From Pseudomonas sp. GM48 (GTDB lineage Bacteria; Pseudomonadota; Gammaproteobacteria; Pseudomonadales; Pseudomonadaceae): a stretch of DNA of 42,550 bases. The stretch spans positions 1 to 42,550 of the forward strand of contig NZ_AKJM01000086.1 in the NCBI RefSeq assembly GCF_000282335.1, written 5' to 3'. The position numbers and the translations under genes were made by a program. Shown piece after piece: positions 16,265 through 23,768 of this stretch. The first letter of the stretch is position 1. Each line of letters begins with the position of its first letter. The notes beneath the pieces were generated by a model. The model worked only from the letters and a program-made list of their open reading frames with translations, ran no database searches and was not told the origin of the DNA.

Positions 16265-17632
16265 TTACAGACGCAGCAGCATTTTCCAGGCACGGTTCTG
16301 ATACACCGCAATCGCCTGCTGCTTGCGCGCATCCAGGACTTCGTCGGTGATCGATTCGTTGGCCAGTTGCGCCAGTTTGTTCAGCTCGCCGTACAGGCGA
16401 TCCATTTCCGGGATCTCCAGCACGTTACGCGCATGGTGCAGCCAGACCTGGATGCGTTCGATGCGTGGCAGTTGCTCGGCCAGGTCTTCCGGCTGTTGCT
16501 GATAACGCTGCAATTGCAGCGAAGTGGTTTCCTCGCCCAGCAGGCGCGGCAACCAGCTGCCCAGTTGCGCAGCGCCCTGGCGATTGCCACGGGTGTTGCG
16601 GTCGGCGGCCCAGGTGCGGGCCAGCAACCAGCGCGAGGTGGTCAGGGAGAACAGGCCCCAACGCGGGTCTTCAAGTTCTTCGAGGAACTGCTCAGGTGCA
16701 GCTTTGCGCACGTCTTCATCTTCCAGGCCGGCCTGGACCAGCGGGCGCCAGTCTTCCAGCAAGGCATCGAGGGCGACACGCAGATCGTGGGTCGACTGAC
16801 GCGGTGCGGCCTGGCCGAGGCTGCTGATCAGCGCGCGCATTTCCGCGAGGTTTTCCACCCAGTCCTGCAACAGGCGCCAGTGACCGTTGAAGCGATACTG
16901 CTCGGCCAGACGCTGGCTGCTGCCCAGCAAATGCCAGCTCAGCGCGGCGAACGCGTCGTCCAGCGGCGTTTCGGCAGTGATTTGCGGCGCCGGCAGGCTC
17001 AACGAATAGCTGTGGGCGTCGTACAGGCGATAACCACGCTCGGCCTTGCTGATATCGCAGGGCATCAGGGCCAGTTTCTCGGCCAGCTCGGCGGCCAGTT
17101 CCAGCAACGCGGCCGGCTCACCTTCGCGCAGTTCCAGTTCCAGCTCACAGATTTCTTCTTTCTGCTTGCCGACCACGACGTGACCCAGGTCCAGCGCGGC
17201 TTCGATGACCACTTTGGACTTGCCGCGACCCCAGGCGATTTCCGCGCGTTCGCGGACGAAGTCAGTGGTGAAGATCGGCTTCAGGGTTTTCTTGTCAAGT
17301 TCGGCCAGTTCCTCGGGCCAGCATTCGCCGTCGAGTTTCTTCAGGTCGAGCTTGGCTTTGGGCAGGTTCCAGTCGTACTCGTTACGCACCGACAAACCGG
17401 CGACGCTCTGGCCACGGGTCTTGAGGGTCTGAATCACTTCGTCGCCATCCTTGCGCAGGCGCAGGGCGACTTTGGCCTGGGCCAGGTCGCGCTCGGGCGT
17501 GTCGAAGTACTGGTTCATCAACTCACGGCGTTCCCAGCCACTTTTGTTGCGTTTTTTCAGTAACGGGTGCTCGCGCAGGGCGGCGAGGGTTTCGCGGCTG
17601 ACGCGGAGTTTGATTTCGGTTTCTTTCTGCAT
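16265..17632 (-). CDS. CYTH-CHAD domain protein, probable inorganic triphosphatase
   Basis: The 455-residue protein starts with a CYTH domain (residues about 1-200). The diagnostic ExExK motif is in KETEIKLRV, followed by basic and acidic strands (VALRLRKDGDEVIQTLKTRG, then EICELELELREGEPAALLEL) that line the triphosphate tunnel. A CHAD domain with conserved histidines follows (STHDLRVALDALLEDWRPL, and HHARNVLEIPEMDRLYGEL near the end). The layout equals E. coli YgiF, which hydrolyses inorganic triphosphate with divalent metal. CHAD domains bind polyphosphate, so a role in phosphate-polymer metabolism is likely. It is divergent from argE, matching the general order near argE/argA in other pseudomonads. 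The substrate is inferred from the family. Confidence 0.88.
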   Translation of the reverse strand: MQKETEIKLRVSRETLAALREHPLLKKRNKSGWERRELMNQYFDTPERDLAQAKVALRLRKDGDEVIQTLKTRGQSVAGLSVRNEYDWNLPKAKLDLKKLDGECWPEELAELDKKTLKPIFTTDFVRERAEIAWGRGKSKVVIEAALDLGHVVVGKQKEEICELELELREGEPAALLELAAELAEKLALMPCDISKAERGYRLYDAHSYSLSLPAPQITAETPLDDAFAALSWHLLGSSQRLAEQYRFNGHWRLLQDWVENLAEMRALISSLGQAAPRQSTHDLRVALDALLEDWRPLVQAGLEDEDVRKAAPEQFLEELEDPRWGLFSLTTSRWLLARTWAADRNTRGNRQGAAQLGSWLPRLLGEETTSLQLQRYQQQPEDLAEQLPRIERIQVWLHHARNVLEIPEMDRLYGELNKLAQLANESITDEVLDARKQQAIAVYQNRAWKMLLRL

Positions 17633-17789
17633 GGCCGGAAAATCCAGGATCGGGAGCGCAGCCGGGGGAATGTGTGGCTGCCAAGGTCGTGCAGTGTACA
17701 GGACTCAAGGTTAGTCCGCGCCGCAACGGTTTATTCCTGTCACCGGTTGGTTCTATGATGGACTTCAATTCGGGAGCCGGGAGTCAGCG

Positions 17790-18953
17790 ATGCCATTGCC
17801 ATCGATGAAAGAACAATTCGCTGCGCTGATCGCTACACCGTCCGTCAGTTGTACCCAGCCCAGTCTCGATCAAACCAACGGCCCGGTGATCGACCTGCTG
17901 GCGACGTGGCTCGGTGAGCTGGGTTTTACCTGCGAGATCCAGCAAGTCAGCCCCGGCAAGTTCAACCTGCTGGCCAGTTTCGGTTCCGGCCCCGGTGGCC
18001 TGGTGCTCGCCGGGCACAGCGACACCGTGCCGTTCGACGGTGCGTTGTGGCAGACCGATCCGCTGAAACTGACCGAAGTCGACGGTCGTTGGGTCGGCCT
18101 GGGCAGTTGCGACATGAAGGGCTTTTTCGCCCTGGCCATCGAAGCGGTCAAACCGCTGCTCGATCAACCGTTCAAACAGCCATTGCTGATTCTCGCCACA
18201 TGTGACGAAGAAAGCTCGATGTCCGGCGCCCGCGCGCTGGCCGAAGCGGGACGGCCGTTGGGACGCGCGGCGGTGATCGGCGAGCCGACCGGGCTCAAGC
18301 CGATCCGCATGCACAAAGGCATCATGATGGAGCGCATCGACATCCTCGGTCAGAGCGGTCACTCCTCCGACCCGCGCCTGGGCCACAGCGCCCTGGAAGC
18401 GATGCACGATGCCATCGGTGAACTGCGCGGCCTGCGCTTGTTGTGGCAGCGCGAATTTCGCAATCCACAGTTTGGTGTGCCGACCCCGACGATGAATTTC
18501 GGCTGCATCCATGGCGGCGACAACCCCAACCGCATCTGCGGCCAGTGTTCGCTGGAATTCGATTTGCGGCCGTTGCCCGGCATGGACCCCAAGGCCTTGC
18601 GTGCCGAGATCCTGCAGAAGCTCAACCCGATTGCCGAACGGCATCAGGTCAAGATCGACTATGCGCCGCTGTTCCCGGAAGTGCCGCCCTTCGAGCAGGC
18701 CGAGGATGCGGAGCTGGTGCGGCTCGCCGAAAAGCTTACCGGCCATAGCGCCGAAGCAGTGGCGTTCGGCACCGAAGCGCCTTATCTTCAGCGCCTTGGC
18801 TGTGAAACGCTGGTACTTGGCCCGGGTGATATCGCCTGCGCCCACCAGCCGGGGGAATACCTCGAAATGTCACGTTTGCAGCCTACGGTGCATCTATTAA
18901 GGCAACTGATCGAACACTATTGCCTGACCACGACCCAAACCGCGGCCCTGTAG
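17790..18953 (+). CDS. argE: N-acetylornithine deacetylase (ArgE)
   Basis: The 387-residue M20-family metallohydrolase removes acetate from N-acetylornithine to give ornithine for arginine synthesis. Metal ligands lie in VLAGHSDTVPFDG and GLGSCDMKGFFAL, and the catalytic glutamate region in TCDEESSMSGAR. The dimerisation lid is bounded by MMERIDILGQSGHSSDPRLG, and the last ligand histidine is in IACAHQPGEYLEM. GGGAG precedes the ATG. The TAG stop codon (18951-18953) coincides with the first bases of a REP unit (TAGGAGCGAGC), so the repeat now borders the reading frame. It lies upstream of argA on the same strand with 260 bp between. A TATGAT at 17754-17759 may be its -10 box, but no good -35 is seen. 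Confidence 0.94.
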   Translation: MPLPSMKEQFAALIATPSVSCTQPSLDQTNGPVIDLLATWLGELGFTCEIQQVSPGKFNLLASFGSGPGGLVLAGHSDTVPFDGALWQTDPLKLTEVDGRWVGLGSCDMKGFFALAIEAVKPLLDQPFKQPLLILATCDEESSMSGARALAEAGRPLGRAAVIGEPTGLKPIRMHKGIMMERIDILGQSGHSSDPRLGHSALEAMHDAIGELRGLRLLWQREFRNPQFGVPTPTMNFGCIHGGDNPNRICGQCSLEFDLRPLPGMDPKALRAEILQKLNPIAERHQVKIDYAPLFPEVPPFEQAEDAELVRLAEKLTGHSAEAVAFGTEAPYLQRLGCETLVLGPGDIACAHQPGEYLEMSRLQPTVHLLRQLIEHYCLTTTQTAAL

Positions 18954-19049
18954 GAGCGAGCTTGCTCGCGATGAACGCAAGGGCCACGCGTCCATTCAGA
19001 AAGTCGCGTAATCGTTGAAGTCCATCGCGAGCAAGCTCGCTCCTACAGG
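18948..19049. repeat. REP doublet (TAGGAGCGAGC type) between argE and argA
   Basis: The units at 18949-18971 and 19023-19047 follow a second consensus, GTAGGAGCGAGCTTGCTCG. The spacer keeps CACGCG and AATCGTTGA, which recur in the copy at 38198-38300. The whole block therefore behaves as one composite element. It supplies the argE stop codon. Confidence 0.9.
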
Positions 19050-19103
19050 GGCTGTGATTTGCCTGACAAGCCGTATAAATTGCCGGTATTCAAACCCGTA
19101 TTC

Positions 19104-19190
19104 ATGAGGAGAGCGCGCGTGTCGCCAAGCCTGTTCCGACGATAACCATCAGCCCGCTGTGCGTTTTCAGTTTCGCCCTTTTTTCGGCTG
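19104..19190 (+). promoter_or_regulatory. Candidate Arg-rich leader frame and hairpin before argA
   Basis: An ATG at 19104 opens a 13-codon frame, MRRARVSPSLFRR, ending TAA at 19143-19145, with five arginines. A GTG at 19119 in the same frame has GAGGAG upstream and would give an eight-residue peptide ending in tandem CGA codons. A weak stem (CAGCC at 19150-19154, GGCTG at 19186-19190) with an internal T6 run follows. It may be an arginine attenuator or chance. Confidence 0.3.
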
Positions 19191-19213
19191 CTATTTATTA
19201 CAGGCCCAGGTTC

Positions 19214-20512
19214 ATGCCCGAATACGTCAATTGGCTTCGTCACGCTTCGCCTTACATCAACGCCCACCGCGATTGCACCTTTGTCGTCATGCTGCCCGGC
19301 GACGGCGTTGAACACCCGAACTTCGGCAATATCGTCCACGACCTGGTGCTGTTGCACAGCCTGGGCGTGCGTCTGGTGCTGGTTCACGGTTCCCGGCCGC
19401 AAATCGAAACGCGCCTCGCGGCCCGTGGCCTGACCCCGCATTACCACCACGGCATGCGTATCACCGATGCCGCGACCCTGGAGTGCGTGATCGACGCGGT
19501 CGGCCAGTTGCGCATTGCCATCGAGGCTCGCCTGTCGATGGACATGGCCTCGTCGCCGATGCAGGGCTCACGCCTGCGGGTGGCCAGCGGCAACCTGGTG
19601 ACGGCGCGGCCGATCGGCGTGCTCGAAGGCGTCGACTATCACCACACCGGCGAAGTGCGCCGGGTCGATCGCAAGGGTATCAACCGTCTGCTGGACGAGC
19701 GCTCCATCGTGCTGCTGTCGCCGCTTGGCTACTCGCCGACCGGGGAGATTTTCAACCTGGCCTGCGAAGACGTCGCCACTCGTGCGGCCATCGACCTGGG
19801 TGCGGACAAGCTGCTGCTGTTCGGTGCCGACCTGGGCCTGATCGATGAACACGGGCGCCTGGTGCGCGAACTGCGTCCGCAGCAGGTGCCGGCACATCTG
19901 CAACGGTTGGGCAGCAACTATCAGGCAGAATTGCTGGATGCCGCGGCCGAAGCTTGCCGCGGCGGCGTGGCCCGCAGCCATATCGTCAGCTACGCCGAAG
20001 ACGGCGCACTGTTGACCGAACTGTTCACCCGCGACGGTGGCGGTACGCTGGTGGCCCAGGAGCAATTCGAAGTGGTGCGCGAAGCGGCCATTGAAGACGT
20101 CGGTGGTTTGCTGGACTTGATCAGTCCGCTGGAAGAGCAAGGCATCCTGGTGCGCCGTTCCCGCGAGGTGCTGGAACGCGAAATCGAGCAGTTCAGTGTG
20201 GTTGAGCGCGAAGGCATGATCATCGCCTGCGCGGCGCTGTATCAGATCGCCGATTCGGATGCGGGTGAACTGGCATGTCTGGCGGTGAATCCGGAGTACC
20301 GCCATGGCGGTCGCGGTGATGAGCTGCTGGAGCGTATTGAAACCCGCGCACGGGCCCAGGGGTTGAAAACCTTGTTCGTCCTCACCACCCGCACCGCGCA
20401 CTGGTTCCGCGAACGTGGCTTCGAACCCAGCAGCGTCGACCGACTGCCGTCGGCGCGGGCGTCGCTGTACAACTATCAGCGTAATTCGAAGATCTTCGAA
20501 AAAGCCCTGTGA
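19214..20512 (+). CDS. argA: N-acetylglutamate synthase (ArgA)
   Basis: The 432-residue protein has an N-terminal amino-acid-kinase-like domain (about 1-290: HDLVLLHSLGVRLVLVHGSR, then PQIETRL) that senses arginine. A C-terminal GNAT domain follows (about 295-432: ELACLAVNPEYRHGGRGDEL binds acetyl-CoA, then FVLTTRTAHWFRERGF). It acetylates glutamate in the first step of arginine synthesis and is normally feedback-inhibited by arginine. The N-terminus MPEYVNWLRHASPYINAHRD agrees with P. aeruginosa ArgA, which fixes the start. The upstream region carries a REP doublet and a possible leader peptide. In P. aeruginosa argA is followed by gshA; here a sulfur-scavenging region follows instead. Confidence 0.96.
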   Translation: MPEYVNWLRHASPYINAHRDCTFVVMLPGDGVEHPNFGNIVHDLVLLHSLGVRLVLVHGSRPQIETRLAARGLTPHYHHGMRITDAATLECVIDAVGQLRIAIEARLSMDMASSPMQGSRLRVASGNLVTARPIGVLEGVDYHHTGEVRRVDRKGINRLLDERSIVLLSPLGYSPTGEIFNLACEDVATRAAIDLGADKLLLFGADLGLIDEHGRLVRELRPQQVPAHLQRLGSNYQAELLDAAAEACRGGVARSHIVSYAEDGALLTELFTRDGGGTLVAQEQFEVVREAAIEDVGGLLDLISPLEEQGILVRRSREVLEREIEQFSVVEREGMIIACAALYQIADSDAGELACLAVNPEYRHGGRGDELLERIETRARAQGLKTLFVLTTRTAHWFRERGFEPSSVDRLPSARASLYNYQRNSKIFEKAL

Positions 20513-20530
20513 TGTTGTCGCAGCGTGCTT

Positions 20531-20651
20531 CCTTGTGGCGAGGGGGCTTGCCCCCGTTCGGTCGCGAAGCGGCCGCAAAACCATGCGACTCGGTCAGGCA
20601 GGTTTTGGGGCTGCTCCGTAGCCCAACGGGGGCAAGCCCCCTCGCCACAGG
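20531..20651. repeat. Composite palindromic element (GGCGAGGGGGCTTGCCCCCG type)
   Basis: Opposed units at about 20535-20556 and 20628-20650 flank a spacer that can itself pair (GCGAAGCGGCC, then GGGGCTGCTCCGTAGCC). This is a third repeat class in the window. It lies between the convergent argA and tauA-like genes. Confidence 0.85.
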
Positions 20652-20662
20652 TTTTCAGTGGA

Positions 20663-21652
20663 TTACTCGGTGACAAACCTCGCGCTGACATACGGCGAGT
20701 AGTCCGGCAGCACCGTCTCGACCTTCCCTTGTTCCTTCAAGAATTTCGCCGTCTTGCCAATGGCCTTGGCCGTGCCGCCATCCAGCAGCGCGGTGCCCTG
20801 TTGCGCCCTGGCATCCGGGAATGCGGAACCGGCCAATAGCTCCGGTACATCCGCGGCGTTGGCGCCGGTCAGTTTGGCGATTTTCTGCACGGGCAGCGAA
20901 TCGGCGGTCCATTGGTCTTTATGAGCGGCATAGTCGGCGAATGAATCCAGGGTGACCCTGGCAAACTTTGCCACGACCTCCGGATGTTTTTCGGCGTAAT
21001 CCTTGCGCGCCACCCAGACCTCAAAGGTCGGCGCCCCCCATTGGCCCACCTGCGCGGCATCGGTCAAGGTCTTGCCGCTCTTGCGGATCTCCCCCAAGGC
21101 AGGCGACCAGACAAACGCGCCATCAATATCACCACGTTTCCAGGCGGCCGCGATTTCCGCTGGCTGCAGGTTCACCACTTTGACTTTTGAACTGTCCAGG
21201 CCCCAGTGCTTCAACGCGCCAAGCAGGCTGTAGTGGGAGGTTGAAACGAATGGCGTGGCGATGGTCTTTCCGATCAGATCTTGCGGTTTTTCGATGCCGC
21301 TGCCGTTGCGCACCACCAGCGCTTCGGCGGCATTGATCTGGGCCGAAACGATGAACGCGACAATTGGCAGGTTGCGCGAGGCGGCAGCGGCCAGCGGACT
21401 GGAGCCGAGATTGCCGATTTGCACATCGCCGGAAGCAATCGCCGTGACCACTTCCGGACCGCTGTTGAAGCGTCGCCAGTCGATGGGCTGGCCGATGGTT
21501 TTTTCATAAAGGCCATCGGCCTGAGGGACTTTGCTGGGGTCGATTCCGGTTTGATAACCGACGGTGAGGTTCGCTGCATGAGCGGTGAAAGAAAATACGA
21601 ACGATACACAAACTGTAACAATTGATCCGGATAGTGCGCGTTTAGTCGTCAT
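20663..21652 (-). CDS. Taurine/sulfonate-type ABC binding protein, orphan
   Basis: The 329-residue protein has a signal peptide (TVCVSFVFSFTAHA, then ANLTVGYQTGIDPSKV) and the SsuA/TauA-like class II fold. QIGNLGSSPLAAAASRNLP, FVSTSHYSLLGALKHWGLD, and PAEIAAAWKRGDIDGAFVWS followed by PALGEIRKSG are typical of TauA, the periplasmic taurine-binding protein. No tauB, tauC or tauD lies next to it: downstream is the convergent argA and upstream a divergent porin. It may feed the SsuBC transporter encoded 8 kb away or a tau system elsewhere. AAAGG precedes the ATG. Its upstream region is AT-rich with inverted repeats, suggesting sulfur-starvation control. The substrate could be taurine or another sulfonate, so the name tauA is withheld. 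Confidence 0.82.
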   Translation of the reverse strand: MTTKRALSGSIVTVCVSFVFSFTAHAANLTVGYQTGIDPSKVPQADGLYEKTIGQPIDWRRFNSGPEVVTAIASGDVQIGNLGSSPLAAAASRNLPIVAFIVSAQINAAEALVVRNGSGIEKPQDLIGKTIATPFVSTSHYSLLGALKHWGLDSSKVKVVNLQPAEIAAAWKRGDIDGAFVWSPALGEIRKSGKTLTDAAQVGQWGAPTFEVWVARKDYAEKHPEVVAKFARVTLDSFADYAAHKDQWTADSLPVQKIAKLTGANAADVPELLAGSAFPDARAQQGTALLDGGTAKAIGKTAKFLKEQGKVETVLPDYSPYVSARFVTE

Positions 21653-22016
21653 GGGGCTGCCTTTCGGTAAAGGATTTGTTTCCGAATTGCGTCAGAAACT
21701 AATCGATCTAAAAAAGCAAAAACAAATACCGATTAGGAATTAGCTTGTAAGAAAAACCCTCTATTCTGGGGTAGTTGGGGAACTGGGAGCTAAATTCCTA
21801 AACGGTATTAGAAAAGAATCGGGTAATTCTTTTCAGGTTCATGACGAATTCATGACCCTGCAGGGACCAAAAAACCGGGGGTTAGACTATGGTCGTAGAC
21901 ACATATGGTTACGATTGACTTATGGGTCACGCTCTGGCGCTAATCGCGCATCTTAGGATTTCGGGCGTCGACTCGAGACCAGGAACACAAGAATTAGAAT
22001 CGAGAGGAGCTTCACA
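21653..22016. promoter_or_regulatory. Divergent control region between the tauA-like gene and porin 1
   Basis: No gene is visible in these 364 bp. The left two thirds are AT-rich. There is a long imperfect inverted repeat: arms 21725-21744 and 21789-21809 (20 and 21 nt) match with one mismatch and one indel over a 44-nt spacer. A second, perfect dyad is GAAAAGAAT (21811-21819) and ATTCTTTTC (21826-21834) with a 6-nt spacer. CTAATCG (21699-21705) also pairs with CGATTAG (21730-21736). The last 39 nt before the porin ATG contain the leader shared with porin 2. Confidence 0.6.
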
Positions 22017-23357
22017 ATGAACAAGTCCACCTTGGCTTTGGCCGTGACCGTTGGGGTTTTGGCGCAGCAGGCAAGCGCCGCAGGTTTCCTGGAAGACAGC
22101 AAGGCATCCATCAGCTCTCGCACCATGTATTACGACGCCGATATGCGTGAAGGTGCGAGCACTCCTGCCAACCGTCAGCGCGAAACCGCTGAGGGTCTGA
22201 AGTTCGACTACCTGTCCGGTTTTACCCAAGGTACAGTCGGCTTCGGTATCGATGCTCAGGCACTCGTCGGGATCCACCTGGATGGCGGCAAGGGGCATCA
22301 CCCGACCGGTAACAGCAACTCATTCTTCCCTAGCGATGGCAATGAGGCGGCCGACGAGTGGAGCCGTCTGGATGGCAACGTCAAGGCGCGCTTCTCGAAG
22401 ACTGAAGCCCACCTGGGTGGCGCTCTGGCACCGAACCTGCCGATCCTGATCGCGAACGACAGCCGTCTGCTGCCGCAGACCTTTGAAGGTGGCACCATCA
22501 CCTCCAAAGAAATCGACAACGTGACCTTCAACTTTGGTCAGCTGGAGCACGCGTCGGGGCGCGCCTCCTCGAACTCCACTGGCCTGTCTGTGGCTGGCGC
22601 TACTCAGGACAGCAACAAATTCCTCTACGGCGGTGCTGACTGGAAGGTCACCAAAGACCTCTTGCTGCAGTACTACTATGCGAACCTGGAAGACTTCTAC
22701 AAGCAGAACTTCCTCGGTCTGGTGCACGTCTACCCGATCGCGGCCAATCAGTCGTTCAAGACCGATATCCGTTATTTCGATAGCAGCTCCGACGGCAAGA
22801 ACGGCGACCCTGGCTTCCAGTTCAACAACAACAATGGCTTTGCCAAAGAAAAGGGCGTGGTCGATAACAAGACCTGGAGCGCCATGTTCACCTATACCCT
22901 GGGTGGCAACGCGTTCCTGCTCGGGCATCAGCGTGTCAGCGATGACGGCGGCTTCGTTTTCCTGAACCAAGGCAACCTTGTCGATAGCAACGGTAATCCT
23001 GAAGGTGCCGGCGGCGCGAGCTTCTACTCGTTTACCGACGCCACAGTTGGCAGCTTTATCCGTGCCGGTGAAAACACCACGTTCGGTCAGTACTCCTATG
23101 ACTTCGCCTCCCTGGGCGTGCCAGGCTTGAAAGCTTCGCTGGCTTACTTGCATGGTCAAGACATCAAGGCTGTGGACGGTGTTAGCAAAGACCAGACTGA
23201 GCACGAGACCGACGCGCGTATTGATTACGTGATTCAAACGGGCGCACTGAAAGGGTTTGGCACGACGCTGCGTCACGGTACCTACCGTGGTAACACCAGC
23301 ACCCTTGACCAAGACCAGACCCGTCTGATCTTCAACTACACCTATAGCTTCATGTAA
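22017..23357 (+). CDS. OprD-family outer-membrane porin, copy 1
   Basis: The 446-residue porin has a signal peptide (MNKSTLALAVTVGVLAQQAS, then AAGFLEDSKASISSR) and the alternating-strand pattern of an 18-strand OprD barrel. Family landmarks include FLEDSK at the mature N-terminus, YLSGFTQGTVGFGIDA, a repeated DSNKFLYGGADWKVTKDLLL, and a closing strand ending in an aromatic and methionine (FNYTYSFM). It would let small organic solutes cross the outer membrane. Position between sulfonate-related genes suggests sulfonates or sulfate esters. A terminator follows the stop codon. GAGAGGAGC precedes the ATG. It is a tandem partner of the next porin, with an almost identical leader and signal peptide but clearly diverged body. 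The substrate is not deducible from sequence. Confidence 0.88.
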   Translation: MNKSTLALAVTVGVLAQQASAAGFLEDSKASISSRTMYYDADMREGASTPANRQRETAEGLKFDYLSGFTQGTVGFGIDAQALVGIHLDGGKGHHPTGNSNSFFPSDGNEAADEWSRLDGNVKARFSKTEAHLGGALAPNLPILIANDSRLLPQTFEGGTITSKEIDNVTFNFGQLEHASGRASSNSTGLSVAGATQDSNKFLYGGADWKVTKDLLLQYYYANLEDFYKQNFLGLVHVYPIAANQSFKTDIRYFDSSSDGKNGDPGFQFNNNNGFAKEKGVVDNKTWSAMFTYTLGGNAFLLGHQRVSDDGGFVFLNQGNLVDSNGNPEGAGGASFYSFTDATVGSFIRAGENTTFGQYSYDFASLGVPGLKASLAYLHGQDIKAVDGVSKDQTEHETDARIDYVIQTGALKGFGTTLRHGTYRGNTSTLDQDQTRLIFNYTYSFM

Positions 23358-23367
23358 TAGCCGTCAG

Positions 23368-23398
23368 AAAAAGCCCCGTCGGTTGGCGGGGTTTTTTT
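23368..23398 (+). terminator. Rho-independent terminator of porin 1
   Basis: CCCCG (23374-23378) pairs with CGGGG (23387-23391) across an eight-base loop and is followed directly by seven T residues. It starts 10 bp after the porin 1 stop codon and separates the two porin transcripts. Confidence 0.85.
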
Positions 23399-23768
23399 CG
23401 TGTCGAGTTTTATATTCCATAAACAAAGATGCTATTTCTTTTTTATTCTTTTTAGTTTTTAACCATCCCGCTTAAAGTGCGCCTGTCCGACACTCTTCCC
23501 TGAGCTCGGATTTGGCAATTTCGTCCCTCGACAATTGATCAGGTTCAGGAATTGGCCTTGCCGCCGATACCTCGGATCTGTCGTGGGAAGTCATATTCCA
23601 AGTCGATATTAAAAAATACTAAAGAATTCTTTTTGGCTTTAAGGCCATGTATCCTGCGGCCCGCCAAACGACCGGCTCAGACGGTTTGCCGCGAATTTAT
23701 GCGTTTAGGATCCCGGGCATTAGATCCAGGACCAGGAACACAAGAATTAGAAACGAGAGGAGCGAAAC
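23399..23768 (+). promoter_or_regulatory. AT-rich control region of porin 2
   Basis: These 370 bp hold no recognisable gene. They contain T-rich tracts (about 23441-23460), the perfect 12-bp palindrome AAAGAATTCTTT (23621-23632) inside an A/T block, and two copies of ATATTCCA (about 23411 and 23594). The final stretch 23731-23763 repeats the porin 1 leader (21978-22010) at 32 of 33 positions. This suggests independent transcription of porin 2 under control similar to porin 1. Confidence 0.5.

Noticed and set aside
21935..21950. Sigma-54-like GG-N10-GC pair (TGGCGC then GCGCA) before porin 1
   Set aside because: The core dinucleotides fit but the -12 element is poor, and such pairs are common in GC-rich DNA. 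Kept only as a weak possibility.
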